NCBI GenBank assembly: GCA_965201045.1
Contig: OZ241746.1
Span: 682,001 to 746,000, forward strand
Reading direction: 5' to 3'
Length of the DNA stretch: 64,000 nucleotides
Source of the DNA: JAPORK01 sp026710285
Lineage (GTDB): Bacteria > Pseudomonadota > Gammaproteobacteria > Pseudomonadales > Endozoicomonadaceae
Shown: piece after piece, positions 28,427-37,609 of the stretch
Layout: each line of letters opens with the position of its first letter
How positions within the stretch are numbered: the stretch's first letter is position 1
Position numbers and translations under genes: made by a program
Notes under the pieces: model-generated
What the model was told of the DNA's origin: nothing
The model's input: only the letters and a program-made list of their open reading frames with translations
The model's database searches: none

Positions 28427-29719
28427 TTATATTTTTTTGCCAGCATTTACCTGCTCAGAAGGTTCATTTTTTAATAACTGGTGAAACTTATCAGCGGGCA
28501 TGCGCACTTCCAGAGAAATACTGCCATTATCACAAACATGTTCAGACAATATAACATCTAAAGCGTATAATTGTGAGCGTAAACGACCTTGCGAATGATC
28601 AAGAGTAATGGTTGTATGAATAATATTTTTCGTAAGCCTTTCTGCTATTGCTTTTATTAGCAGATCAAGACCGCTTCCGGTTAAAGATGAAATCCATACT
28701 CTCTGTGGGACTCCAAACTCATCACGATCAATACCAGGGGTAATGTCAGGCAGTTGGTCAATCTTATTATATACAAGCAATTCATCTGTTTTTTCTGCAC
28801 TTATTTCCTTTAACACATTGCGGACCTGAACGATATTATCATCTCTCTCTTCACTTGTACAGTCAACAACATGTATCAGCAAATCAGCCTCTGAAGACTC
28901 CTCAAGTGTTGCCTGAAAAGCTTTAACCAACTGATGAGGCAGATGTCTGATAAAACCTACAGTATCTGCAACAATGACGGATCCCAGTTCAGGAATATTT
29001 AGCTTGCGCAATGTTGTATCCAGGGTTGCAAAAAGCTGATCCTGAACATAAACACCAGCAGCTGTTATAGCATTAAATAACGTTGATTTCCCTGCATTTG
29101 TATAACCTACAATGGAAACTGAAGGCATTCCTGCCCGCTGCCTGGATCTGCGTGTTAAGCTGCGCTGTTTTCTTACTTTTTCAAGCTTTTTATTAATAGA
29201 CTTTATCCTGATACGAATTAAGCGTCTGTCAACTTCCAGTTGCGTCTCTCCAGGTCCTCTCAAACCCAGCCCACCTTTTTGACGTTCAAGATGTGTCCAT
29301 CCTCTTATCAGGCGGGTACTTAAGTGTTCCAGTTGTGCCAGTTCAACCTGCAATTTACCTTCATGCGTGCGTGCTCTTTGTGCAAAGATATCCAGAATTA
29401 AACCAATACGGTCGACCACTCTGCACTGAAACTCAGCCTCAAGATTTTTTTCCTGCCCTGGATAAAGTGCGTGGTTGAATAAAACCAGCTCTACATTTAA
29501 AGATTTTACATACTCTTTTATTTGCTGAACTTTACCTGAAGAAATAAAGTAGCGAGGATTGACTTTTTTATTTTTAACTGTGATAAGATCAAGCACTGTA
29601 ATTTTTGATGCGGCTGCAAGCTCTTTAAACTCATGTACATCTTCCCGTTCAGACTCCTCAGCCATTTCTGAATGAACAAGTAATGAACGTTCTCCCCCTT
29701 CATGCCTTTCAAAAAACAA
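28427..29719 (-). CDS. hflX: HflX, ribosome-associated GTPase
   Basis: HflX splits stalled or heat-damaged ribosomes and binds the 50S subunit. It has the HflX N-terminal domain, a middle linker with GGLGLRGPGETQLEVDRR, then the G domain. G1 is GYTNAGKST, the switch region is in LFATLDTT, G3 is DTVGF and G4 is NKID. The length is 430 aa, close to the usual 426. The start is a TTG at 29719 preceded by GAGGG at seven bases; the resulting N-terminus (MFFERHEGGERSLLVH) aligns with known HflX (MFDRYDAGEQAVLVH), which supports the rare start codon. Unlike the compact Escherichia coli operon, 646 bases separate it from hfq. Confidence 0.96.
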   Translation of the reverse strand: MFFERHEGGERSLLVHSEMAEESEREDVHEFKELAAASKITVLDLITVKNKKVNPRYFISSGKVQQIKEYVKSLNVELVLFNHALYPGQEKNLEAEFQCRVVDRIGLILDIFAQRARTHEGKLQVELAQLEHLSTRLIRGWTHLERQKGGLGLRGPGETQLEVDRRLIRIRIKSINKKLEKVRKQRSLTRRSRQRAGMPSVSIVGYTNAGKSTLFNAITAAGVYVQDQLFATLDTTLRKLNIPELGSVIVADTVGFIRHLPHQLVKAFQATLEESSEADLLIHVVDCTSEERDDNIVQVRNVLKEISAEKTDELLVYNKIDQLPDITPGIDRDEFGVPQRVWISSLTGSGLDLLIKAIAERLTKNIIHTTITLDHSQGRLRSQLYALDVILSEHVCDNGSISLEVRMPADKFHQLLKNEPSEQVNAGKKI

Positions 29720-30365
29720 GATTTACCCTCTTTTGCATAATATAAAACAGACCGTCATATTGATTAAAGAAAAAAGTATAGTCTACCGCCTTTATTCTTA
29801 TAATGAAAACAACTTATATGCCTGTTTTGCATTCATCTGAAAAATTTCCGCTGCTGCAGAAAACTAAAAACATTTTCAAATGTATTAGTTTACTCCAAAA
29901 TAAAAATAATTCTTTTAGTTGAAACAACAAAAAAGGTTGTACAGCCCAAATTTATTATTTTTACGGTAATAACTCATTATTGAATCCAGATAGTGGATAC
30001 TTTTAATTTACAGAAAGTATCTCCAGATATTTTTGCTACTCCAAAGAAATCTGCTATTACAAAAAAGAAGAATTTTTATTCTCTGATTAATAAAAAAGCA
30101 TACTTTTTTTTACTATTCACATAAAAAGAAACACTACTCTAAAACAAAATCAATTACAATTTTGTATTAAAATAGCTTTCAAAACAGCAAATGCTATTTT
30201 TTTATGCAATACATCAACAACTGTCTGGACAGTTTTCGTAATAGTATTTATTCTGGCGGTTTTTTTAAATATGAGAAATAAAAAATGCAAGACAATGAGT
30301 TTTATTTGTAAAATATACTTTTTACATAAAACTATCCATACTTTTGTTGTGTAAAAATAAATTTC
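29720..30365. other. Long AT-rich spacer between hfq and hflX
   Basis: These 646 bases are very AT-rich and hold no convincing gene. In most gammaproteobacteria hfq and hflX are under 100 bases apart, so the operon has been split or expanded. A hairpin followed by T-runs at 30169-30203 is the only structured feature I see. A small RNA or an hflX promoter could lie here but cannot be shown by eye. Confidence 0.5.
30169..30203. terminator. AAAATAGC/GCTATTTT hairpin with T-run, possible bidirectional terminator
   Basis: AAAATAGC at 30169-30176 pairs with GCTATTTT at 30193-30200 and continues into TTT, giving seven T on the plus strand and four T on the minus strand after the stem. It lies about 165 bases past the hfq stop. 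It could end hfq transcription from the minus strand, but the stem is only eight mostly A-T pairs. Confidence 0.35.
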
Positions 30366-30617
30366 TTAATTAACTGTTTCGTTATTTTCTGATCCCTGAG
30401 TTGAAGGTAAACTTGTTGGACGTGAAGGAACAACAGTAGAAACGGCATGTTTATACACCATCTGGCTTACAGTATTTTTAAGCACAATAACATATTGATC
30501 AAATGATTCAATTTGTCCCTGAAGCTTAATTCCGTTCACTAAATAAATAGAAACCTGTATGCGCTCTTTCCGCAACATATTTAAATAAGGGTCTTGTAAA
30601 GAATGCCCTTTTGACAT
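30366..30617 (-). CDS. hfq: Hfq RNA chaperone
   Basis: This hexameric Sm-like protein pairs small RNAs with mRNAs. The protein has 83 aa: MSKGHSLQDPYLNMLRKER, the Sm1 motif with VNGIKLQGQIESFDQ, and the Sm2 motif YKHAVSTVVPSRP. A short, polar C-terminal tail follows. The frame stays open upstream to an ATG at 30662, but ATG 30617 gives the family N-terminus and has AAGGAG at the right distance. It follows miaA on the same strand, as in many gammaproteobacteria. Confidence 0.98.
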   Translation of the reverse strand: MSKGHSLQDPYLNMLRKERIQVSIYLVNGIKLQGQIESFDQYVIVLKNTVSQMVYKHAVSTVVPSRPTSLPSTQGSENNETVN

Positions 30618-30793
30618 CTTCGTACTCCTTTCTGTACTAATTAAAATTAAAAATAAATTCAAACTTTACCTGTACCTTTAAAAAGTAATGAAAAGTTGAA
30701 TTTTCTGTTTTCTGATGTTTAGTAGTTTATATCATTGCTGAGCACTATTAAACAAAGTATCTGTATTTTTTTACAATTAAAAAAATAAACTCT

Positions 30794-31759
30794 CTACTTT
30801 TGCCTAAATGAAAAACAGCTTACAATTGACATGACATCAGCTAATAATGTCTCAGAAAGACTATCAAACCAGCTTACATTGCGCCAGCTTTTTAACCATG
30901 TTAGTTGTTTTTTTGCTAACTGTCTTGTTGCAATGACGCATTTTTCTATTAAATTTTCAATCTCTCCATTATTTTCTGTGGACTCTAAAAACTCCCATGC
31001 TTGACGATAACCAACCGAACGCATTGAAGGTAGGTGTAAATTTAGTGTTCCTCTCGCTCGCAACTGCCTCACTTCATCAATAAATCCTGACTCAAACATC
31101 TGCTGGCAACGCTGCGCAATTTGCTCATGTAAGAATTTTCTTTCTCCGGGCGCTATCGCAATATTTATGTAGTGATAAGGCAAATTGTTGACCTGCTCTT
31201 CATGAAAAGCAGTTAATGTTTTTCCTGTCAGGATATAAACTTCCATTGCACGTTGCAACCGCTGTGAATCATTAGCATGCAAACGCCGCGATGTCTCCGG
31301 ATCTACTTTTGCCAGTCTGTTATGAATTTCAGACCAGCCATACCTGCATGCAATTTTATCAATTTTACAGCGGACGTGTTTATTTGCTGGCGGTAATTCG
31401 GCAATACCCTGCGTAAGAGCCTTAAAGTATAGCATTGACCCTCCAACAAGGAGTGGAATACTCCCTTTTGCAACGATATTTTGCATTTTTAGTAAAGCAT
31501 CTCTTCTGAACTCAGCAACAGAATAAGGTATTTCAGGTTCTCTGATGTCAATCAAATGATGGGGGTAACTGCGTAATTTCTGTGCATGCGGTTTAGCTGT
31601 ACCAATATCAAGTCCTTTATAAACCTGAACTGAGTCTACACTGATTATTTCGCATGGTAAAAGGTCATGCAACTGCATTGCCAGAGCGGTTTTTCCTGAC
31701 GCCGTAGGTCCCATCAGACATATGACCACAGGTTTTTTTTTAAATCTGTTTACATGCAT
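30794..31759 (-). CDS. miaA: tRNA dimethylallyltransferase
   Basis: MiaA adds a dimethylallyl group to the N6 of A37 in tRNAs that read UNN codons. The P-loop is GPTASGKT at about 17-24. Other family segments are ISVDSVQVYKGLDIGTAKP, HHLIDIREP, PLLVGGSMLYFKAL, and MRSVGYRQAWEFL near the C-terminus, with KQLTWLKSW after it. The length is 321 aa, normal for the family. hfq follows 176 bases downstream. mutL, the usual upstream neighbour, is absent and replaced by a repeat-rich spacer. Confidence 0.97.
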   Translation of the reverse strand: MHVNRFKKKPVVICLMGPTASGKTALAMQLHDLLPCEIISVDSVQVYKGLDIGTAKPHAQKLRSYPHHLIDIREPEIPYSVAEFRRDALLKMQNIVAKGSIPLLVGGSMLYFKALTQGIAELPPANKHVRCKIDKIACRYGWSEIHNRLAKVDPETSRRLHANDSQRLQRAMEVYILTGKTLTAFHEEQVNNLPYHYINIAIAPGERKFLHEQIAQRCQQMFESGFIDEVRQLRARGTLNLHLPSMRSVGYRQAWEFLESTENNGEIENLIEKCVIATRQLAKKQLTWLKSWRNVSWFDSLSETLLADVMSIVSCFSFRQK

Positions 31760-32238
31760 TGTTGCGTAATAATCTCGACAATAATCAGATGAGAAAAGGA
31801 ATAAATACCCGACATAACCGTGAATTTTAACACATTAACAGGAAGTGGACGCAAACTTTTTACATAATAATTACTATACAGTGCCGTAAGAAGCCTGTAA
31901 AAACCAACCTGATTTACAATCAAGTTGTTGATATATAAGCATTTTTTACAGTAACATTAAAATAATTGCATATCTGAAGAAATTTTATGCCTGTATATCG
32001 TACATAAATATTTATAGAGTTCATTTATGTAGTTCCAGACAAAATTAACCGAACCCGCCATCTTCCTAAGCTGTTTTGCGTGTTTGTCTTTAACTCTCAC
32101 TTTTAGTGTCTTTGTCTTTTCCATACAAGAACGTCAATTGTATAGGTTTCATGCGCTATTTAGCGACTGGATTTTAATTGTTTCAGGAAAAAATGTCAAC
32201 CGAAACTAAAAAAACCGCCTTATATCTCCGCCCTGAAG
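31760..32238. other. Gene-free spacer upstream of miaA
   Basis: These bases are AT-rich and contain no convincing open frame. The spacer runs into the MITE at 32239. The miaA promoter should lie here, but no clear -35/-10 pair stands out. Confidence 0.35.
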
Positions 32239-32474
32239 CTATCTCTTAGTCACATTTTTTAAATTCTGATTTTCATTCATAGTTTTATTTTCTGCTGAAT
32301 ATATAGGTCTTTACTGAACGCACCGTGGGCTGAGCCTGTCGAAGCCCGGCTGCTTTTGACCTCTGGGCTTCGACAGGCTCAGCCCACGGGTTCATGCCAA
32401 AAAAGCTGGATATTCAGCAGCAGACAACCTGTAAGGATAAAAGTCAGCATCTAAAAAATGTGACTAAGAGACAG
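32239..32474. mobile_element. Complete MITE copy (236 bp) with near-perfect 9-bp target duplication
   Basis: The ends are CTATCTCTTAGTCACATTTT and AAAATGTGACTAAGAGACAG. Inside is a perfect long palindrome (CCGTGGGCTGAGCCTGTCG / CGACAGGCTCAGCCCACGG). The flanks GCCCTGAAG (32230-32238) and ACCCTGAAG (32475-32483) differ in one base, as expected for the 9-bp duplication typical of Tn5/IS4-family transposition. Removing the element restores CTCCGCCCTGAAGGACGGAG, a hairpin like an IS200/IS605 right end. Nothing further is recognisable in 32475-32703. Confidence 0.8.
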
Positions 32475-32703
32475 ACCCTGAAGGACGGAGTTTTACGGCG
32501 TGTCAGATAAACGCTCCTGCTAATAATGAGTTTTTAAGGCATGTAAACAGAAGCACTTCGGGAAATCTATCTGTTTTCTGCTCCAGGTACCGCTCCTCTG
32601 CCAACAGACTTAATAGCGCCATAAGATCTTAACATCCACTTCTTAAAAACTGTCATAGCTGCATTAGGAGCGCGTTAAAAATAACCAGACAAATATGAGC
32701 CTG

Positions 32704-33939
32704 CTATTGCTTTAATGCTGTACGTATTTGTTTAGCCAGCCCTTTTGCGAGGACATCCTCATTTGCTTCCATGACTGCTAACAGTTTTTCAAAGAGCTCT
32801 GTATCACCTGCCTGCAAATTACCTGCAATCATATCTAATAACTGACTGTTTTTCTGACACTGTAATGAAAGCGCATTCAGCTCCCTCTTTAATTTCAAGT
32901 CTATAACACCATTCGCAAAAAGAGCTGCCAGTAGCCCGTCTATCGGAAGGCAATCCACCAGCCTCTCATAAAAAGAAGTAAAAACCTCAAATGTTTTCTC
33001 TGTCGGATTAATTTTTGCACCCGCATCTGCTACATCAACTGACCAGAACAACGCTGGCATGCCAAATGTCATACCATGTAATGGATTAAACCCAAATCCG
33101 TTAACTGCCATTTCTGCTACATCTTCACGTTCATCAACTGTCAGATCAGATTCCCATAACGCTACGAATGCTTTAGAGAAAGCAGTCATTCGTTGTTGTT
33201 CAGACTCCGTCAACCCTTCATTTTCAATTATTTTGTCTGTTGCTTTGTTTGCCTCACCTCTGATTAAAAAGATGAAAACACATGCTTTATTATCAGGATA
33301 ATATTGCATGACTTCATGGATTGTAGGGATGACTTGTCTCTTTTTTGGATCTAATTTGGCTACATCAACCCTGATGCGAACATCTGCATGTTCATTAATC
33401 TGTTTGAGATAAAATTCTAAATCATCATTAAGTTTCAATTTGGTTATAGCGGTGTTTAAAGTAAAAGAATTTTCATAAATCAACAATATACTTTCTGCTT
33501 TGCCCCGAACAGCTCTAATACTCTTGTAAATGAGCGGCTCTGCGCCATATGGTTTTATTGCAGAGTCAACCTGTTGAAGTAATTTAGCTGTTTGCATTCC
33601 AATACCAGAATGACTATCGTACAAAGCGCTCAATGCCGAATAAACAAAAAATTTTGCATCCTCAATTGTGCCCATTGCATTATTTTTTAACAACGCACTT
33701 GCTAAAGCATCAATACTGAGATGCCCGCCATGCTTTGTAGCATCTATAAAATCTGTAAAACTGATGTGCTGATAAAAATAATTATACAGGTCTCTCCAGT
33801 TGAAACCCTTATAGTCCCATTTCTCGGCCTGCTGATCTAATTGTTTGACAGTGTCTTTTGATATGGCTTGTGCTGTTACTCCTGAAAAAAATAACATTAT
33901 TGTACAAATAAGAACGTGCCATTTTATTATTTTGAGCAT
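32704..33939 (-). CDS. Predicted secreted protein of a two-member local family (member B)
   Basis: This 411-aa protein has a signal peptide (residues 1-25, ending AQA) and is a paralogue of the protein at 13966-15297. They share LDQQAEKWDYKGFNW (about residue 34), FIDATKHGGHLSIDALASAL and a similar all-helical layout of comparable length. A GGGG-type ribosome binding site precedes the ATG. No catalytic motif is recognisable. Its neighbours are mobile-element remnants, and unlike member A it has no kinase-like gene beside it. A family of secreted, host-interaction proteins is a reasonable guess but not shown. Confidence 0.75.
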   Translation of the reverse strand: MLKIIKWHVLICTIMLFFSGVTAQAISKDTVKQLDQQAEKWDYKGFNWRDLYNYFYQHISFTDFIDATKHGGHLSIDALASALLKNNAMGTIEDAKFFVYSALSALYDSHSGIGMQTAKLLQQVDSAIKPYGAEPLIYKSIRAVRGKAESILLIYENSFTLNTAITKLKLNDDLEFYLKQINEHADVRIRVDVAKLDPKKRQVIPTIHEVMQYYPDNKACVFIFLIRGEANKATDKIIENEGLTESEQQRMTAFSKAFVALWESDLTVDEREDVAEMAVNGFGFNPLHGMTFGMPALFWSVDVADAGAKINPTEKTFEVFTSFYERLVDCLPIDGLLAALFANGVIDLKLKRELNALSLQCQKNSQLLDMIAGNLQAGDTELFEKLLAVMEANEDVLAKGLAKQIRTALKQ

Positions 33940-34049
33940 AGAACTAACCCCATTTTTATTCTTTTTTTCATCATGCTGTTTTTATTGGTTCGGGCGTATC
34001 ATAGTGTGGAACACCTCAGACAGATAAGGAGCTTAGTATACAAATATTA

Positions 34050-34262
34050 AATCCACACCATGCAACATTGACTTCAATCTCTTCCCTGAAGGAAAGGGAT
34101 TCCTAATTCTCAGAGAACAGCTTTTGTAACAATTTGTTACAAAAGTCTTACACTCCCTCCAAAGGCTTAAACCGCCAGCCTGACGGCAGAGCGTATTTAA
34201 GCACAGGAACTTAAAGATGGCAACAGTTAAAACAGAAGATGCAAGAAAAGGAGCGGCTAACA
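34050..34262 (-). mobile_element. IS200/IS605-type element 3' end, with possible TnpB remnant
   Basis: On the minus strand the end reads GGAATCCCTTTCCTTCAGGG then AAGAGATTGAAGTCAA, the form of IS200/IS605 right ends (GGAATCCCC...GAGGATGTCAA). Just before it, one frame reads AFGGSVRLL, then VTKAVL and ELGIPFL with stops between, similar to the last residues of TnpB proteins. A 76-codon open frame in another phase covers the same stretch but looks accidental. The call rests on short patterns only. Confidence 0.35.
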
Positions 34263-34291
34263 CCGCTGCGCTATCCCTCCTCTCCCTAAAG

Positions 34292-34442
34292 CTGTCTCTT
34301 AGTCACATTTTTTAGGCTTTTATTTTTATCCTGGCAGGTTGTCTGCTAATGATATACCCGCCTTTTTGGCATAAAACCGTGGGTTGAGCAGATAAACCTG
34401 TGAATAAAAAATCGGAGCTTAAAAAATGTGGCTAAGAGACAG
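34292..34442. mobile_element. Internally deleted MITE copy (151 bp)
   Basis: It starts CTGTCTCTTAGTCACATTTT and ends AAAATGTGGCTAAGAGACAG. One arm of the internal palindrome is deleted after GTGGGTTGAGC. The flanks TCTCCCTAAAG and CTTTGAAGGAAGGAG again resemble a split IS200/IS605-type hairpin. It lies about 360 bases upstream of trkA; the spacer 34443-34802 shows no gene. Confidence 0.7.
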
Positions 34443-34802
34443 CTTTGAAGGAAGGAGTCCCTTGCGCAAAATTGATGAAAAATAATCTCTGTCCATACAG
34501 GTAAACGTCACTAAAGGTATACATAAGAAGAATAACTATCTTCATTACCAGCCTGAAAAACAACGTTATTTTAAAAACAGGTCGGTTTATTCTGTTAACT
34601 CATTTTGCCTGCCTCATTGTATTGCGCAAAATAACGCTTAAAACAAAAAATTTACCATTATCACAAGGAGTGCTATGCTTGCAGAATTATGACTGCAATG
34701 CACGTTAAGCATACAATAGTTATTTTTGCAATAGCGGCATAATAATAGTTATCCTTACAATTTCTGAAAAAAAAATCAATAAATAATTGTGGCAAAATAT
34801 TC

Positions 34803-36119
34803 ATGAACATTATCATCTTGGGAGCAGGGCATGTTGGCACTTCATTAATTAATTATCTAACCTGCCAGGAAAAAAATGATATCACAGTAATTGACAACAA
34901 TGTTAACCGACTAAATGAATTAAACCAGCATCTGGATATAAAGACTATTGAAGGAAACGGATGTTATCCTGATATATTAGAACAAGCTAATGCTAATAAT
35001 ACTGACCTGTTACTGGCAGTAACTAATAGTGACGAAATAAACATGCTCGCCTGTGAGTTTGCACATACACTGTTTAGAATCCCCAAAAAAATTGCTCGCA
35101 TAAAGTATATCAATTACCTTAACCGCCCTGAAATTTTTAATAATTTAATCCATATTGATGTATTTATAAAACCTGAAAAACTGGTAAAAAACCACCTCAA
35201 AAATTTAATTGAATTTCCCAGCACTGTTCGGGTAGCTGATTTCAAAATAAACGAAATGCAAATATTTTCTGTACGTGCTAAAACCAGGATTGACCTGGCG
35301 GAACAATTGCATGAATTTCACTCACAAACAAAAAAACGTCTTGTTGCTGTTTTTCATAATAAAAAAGCCATTCCTGTTAACGATGAAACGGTAATACAAG
35401 AAGATGATGAAATTTTGCTAATGGCAGAAAGACAGCAAATAAAACCAATACTCAAAAGTTTTGGATATACAGATAAATTTGCCAATAAACACATCGTCAT
35501 TGCAGGAGGTGGTAATATAGGTTTTCATCTTGCAAAGAGTATAAAATTAAAACACAACGTTAAAATTATAGAAAAAGATAATGACAGGTGTAAATATTTA
35601 TCACAAAATTTAGACAATGTGGTTGTATTCTACGGAGATACGACAGACAAAAACTTGTTAACAGCCAGCACTGTGCATTCAGCTGATATATATATAGCAC
35701 TCACCGATAATGATAGTACCAATATTACGTCGTCACTACTTGCTAAAAAACTTGGCGCAAAAAAAGTGATTACACTGATAAACAATATTGACATTGCTAA
35801 CTTACCCTTTACAACTGAAATTGACTGCATTGTTACTCCACAAATGATTATGATCAACTATTTGCTGTATTATATAGAAAGGAAAGAAGCGATTAATATC
35901 TGTTACACCACCCACGACATGCATATTGCTGAAGTATCAGGCACCAGCTATAAAACATTGCATAAAAAAAATGAGCGATACAAAGATATAAAAATCCTAG
36001 CAGTTATTCGTGATGATCAGATTATTTTTGTTGATAATGAATTTGCTATTGATCCTAAGGATCGTATTTTTATTCTATGTAAAAACATCATTAAAAAAGA
36101 CCAGGTCTCTTCATTATAA
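34803..36119 (+). CDS. trkA: TrkA, NAD-binding regulatory subunit of Trk potassium uptake
   Basis: This peripheral cytoplasmic protein binds NAD(H) and gates the TrkH/TrkG potassium channel. The 438-aa protein has two RCK units. The first begins MNIIILGAGHVGTSL with the acidic residue in VIDNNVNRL, and is followed by an RCK-C region. The second begins IVIAGGGNIGFHLA (about 230-243) with IIEKDNDRC and again an RCK-C region. The length is close to the usual 458. No trkH lies nearby, so the channel must be elsewhere. No clear ribosome binding site precedes the ATG. Confidence 0.93.
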   Translation: MNIIILGAGHVGTSLINYLTCQEKNDITVIDNNVNRLNELNQHLDIKTIEGNGCYPDILEQANANNTDLLLAVTNSDEINMLACEFAHTLFRIPKKIARIKYINYLNRPEIFNNLIHIDVFIKPEKLVKNHLKNLIEFPSTVRVADFKINEMQIFSVRAKTRIDLAEQLHEFHSQTKKRLVAVFHNKKAIPVNDETVIQEDDEILLMAERQQIKPILKSFGYTDKFANKHIVIAGGGNIGFHLAKSIKLKHNVKIIEKDNDRCKYLSQNLDNVVVFYGDTTDKNLLTASTVHSADIYIALTDNDSTNITSSLLAKKLGAKKVITLINNIDIANLPFTTEIDCIVTPQMIMINYLLYYIERKEAINICYTTHDMHIAEVSGTSYKTLHKKNERYKDIKILAVIRDDQIIFVDNEFAIDPKDRIFILCKNIIKKDQVSSL

Positions 36120-36142
36120 AAATTGAACACTCAAAACTGTAT

Positions 36143-36310
36143 TCAGTAAAGTCTGATTTCATATATGGACACCCCTCTGATTGCAAATAATTGATTAACT
36201 ATATTTGGTTCATGGTCATATATTCGGCGTCTTAAGTAATGGCTTATTTCAATAGCAATTGCGCCGTGATGAATTCCAAACCTCATCTCCTTATCAAATG
36301 TACGGCTTAG
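36143..36310 (-). pseudogene. Possible C-terminal gene fragment beside the IS3 copy
   Basis: The minus-strand frame encodes 55 residues (RTFDKEMRFGIHHGAI, EISHYLRRRIYDHEP, VNQLFAIRG) with protein-like composition but no proper start. It may be a leftover of a gene or transposase. It crosses the inverted repeat at 36165-36177. Identity unknown. Confidence 0.2.
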
Positions 36311-36434
36311 CTAACCTTATGTATTTCAGATTTTTACGAGAATGGATAACCATTTAGCTCATTAGCTGATGTGGTACCTTGAAACCTACCAACCCAGTTA
36401 AGGTATATAATATATCCAAAACTGGAGAGATAAA

Positions 36435-36737
36435 ATGACAACAGGTATACGTAAAAAATATTCAAAAGAATTTAAATTAGATGCTATTTCCCTTGTTATT
36501 GATCAGGGTTATTCACGTGAAGAAGCTGCCCGAAGTTTGGGAATTCGTGCTCCAATGCTTGGTCGTTGGGTACGTGAGTATCAGGCAGATAGTGATGGTC
36601 AGGCTTTTCGTGGTAATGGTAAACTTACTCCGGAGCAGACCGAAATAAGGCAGTTAAAAGCAGAAAATAAACGCCTGAAAATGGAGAAAGAAATACTAAA
36701 AAAGGCAACGGTCTTCTTCGCCAAAGAAACGCAGTGA
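36435..36737 (+). CDS. IS3-family transposase OrfA (helix-turn-helix subunit), copy 1
   Basis: This 100-aa DNA-binding protein has an N-terminal helix-turn-helix (KEFKLDAISLVIDQGYSREE, then AARSLGI). A C-terminal leucine-zipper-like coil follows (IRQLKAENKRLKMEKEILKK). A GGAGAG ribosome binding site precedes the ATG. A canonical A AAA AAG heptamer at 36698-36704 can shift ribosomes by -1 into orfB to make the OrfAB transposase. The gene is intact and identical in protein to copy 2. Confidence 0.95.
   Translation: MTTGIRKKYSKEFKLDAISLVIDQGYSREEAARSLGIRAPMLGRWVREYQADSDGQAFRGNGKLTPEQTEIRQLKAENKRLKMEKEILKKATVFFAKETQ
36698..36704 (+). promoter_or_regulatory. Programmed -1 frameshift heptamer of the IS3 copy 1
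   Basis: The sequence A AAA AAG lies in the zero frame of orfA (codons CTA AAA AAG) about 30 bases before its stop. orfB is in the -1 frame. This is the standard IS3-family arrangement for producing OrfAB. Confidence 0.7.
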
Positions 36738-37609
36738 AATATGAATTTATTTCTCAGCATAAGCAAAAATGGCCTGTGGATCTCATGTGTAAAGTTATGG
36801 GGGTGCATCGTAATGGCTATTACCAACATGCAAGGAAACAACAGCAAATTGATTCGCGTTGTCATTCGGAGCTATTGGATACTATACGGGAAATTGCTAA
36901 AAATAGCCGTTATTGTTATGGTAGCAGACGGGTGAAGAAGACATTGAATTTAAAAGGGTATGTGATCAGTAGAAAGCGTACTGTGAAGCTAATGAAAGAA
37001 GCAGGTGTTCAGGTAAGATATCGGAAAAAATATAAAACTACGACAAATAGTAATCATGACAGAGCAGTGTTTGAGAATGTACTGGACAGACAATTTTCTA
37101 TCAGCGCATCAGATCAGGCTTATGTTTCTGATATTACTTACATTCCAACACAGGAAGGATGGCTTTATCTTGCAGTAATGATTGATTTATTTTCCAGAAA
37201 AGTTGTTGGCTGGAGTATGAGTTCTCGCATGAAAGCAGCATTAGTTTGTGATGCTCTAAAAATGGCTCTCTGGCAGCGAAAACCAAAAGCCGGGCTAATT
37301 GTGCATTCTGATCGGGGAAGCCAATATGCCAGTGATGCTTATAACTATTTGCTTAAAGCATGGAAATGTACCGGCAGTATGAGTCGCAAAGGTAACTGCT
37401 GGGATAATGCAGTAGCAGAAAGTTTTTTTGGTCGTTTAAAGCAGGAACAGGTGCAATGGTGTCATTATCAAACACGATACGAGGCACAGCAAGATATTCT
37501 AAATTACATCACGATGTTTTATAACAGTCAGCGATTACATTCAACATTGGATTATATGAGTCCAAATGAGTATGAAGAAGTCATGACAAGATTAAAAAAT
37601 GTTTCTTAA
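36734..37609 (+). CDS. IS3-family transposase OrfB (DDE integrase core), copy 1
   Basis: This 291-aa protein has an HTH_21-like N-terminus, then an rve-type catalytic core. D1 is in YVSDITYIPT, D2 in HSDRGSQYAS, and E in NCWDNAVAESFFGRLKQE. The core is complete, so the element appears active. The ATG overlaps the orfA stop (ATGA). Expression is probably mainly as the OrfAB frameshift fusion. Confidence 0.95.
   Translation: MKYEFISQHKQKWPVDLMCKVMGVHRNGYYQHARKQQQIDSRCHSELLDTIREIAKNSRYCYGSRRVKKTLNLKGYVISRKRTVKLMKEAGVQVRYRKKYKTTTNSNHDRAVFENVLDRQFSISASDQAYVSDITYIPTQEGWLYLAVMIDLFSRKVVGWSMSSRMKAALVCDALKMALWQRKPKAGLIVHSDRGSQYASDAYNYLLKAWKCTGSMSRKGNCWDNAVAESFFGRLKQEQVQWCHYQTRYEAQQDILNYITMFYNSQRLHSTLDYMSPNEYEEVMTRLKNVS

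Noticed and set aside
32315..32390. Long CCGTGGGCTGAGC palindrome considered as a transcription terminator
   Set aside because: It is the internal palindrome of the MITE family, lacks a T-run and recurs in the other copies.
34033..34263. 76-codon open frame on the minus strand
   Set aside because: It covers an IS200/IS605-type end palindrome and its translation has no protein-like conservation; the better reading is a decayed element.
36599..36865. 88-codon antisense frame present in both IS3 copies
   Set aside because: It is antisense to the orfA/orfB junction and identical only because the IS copies are identical.
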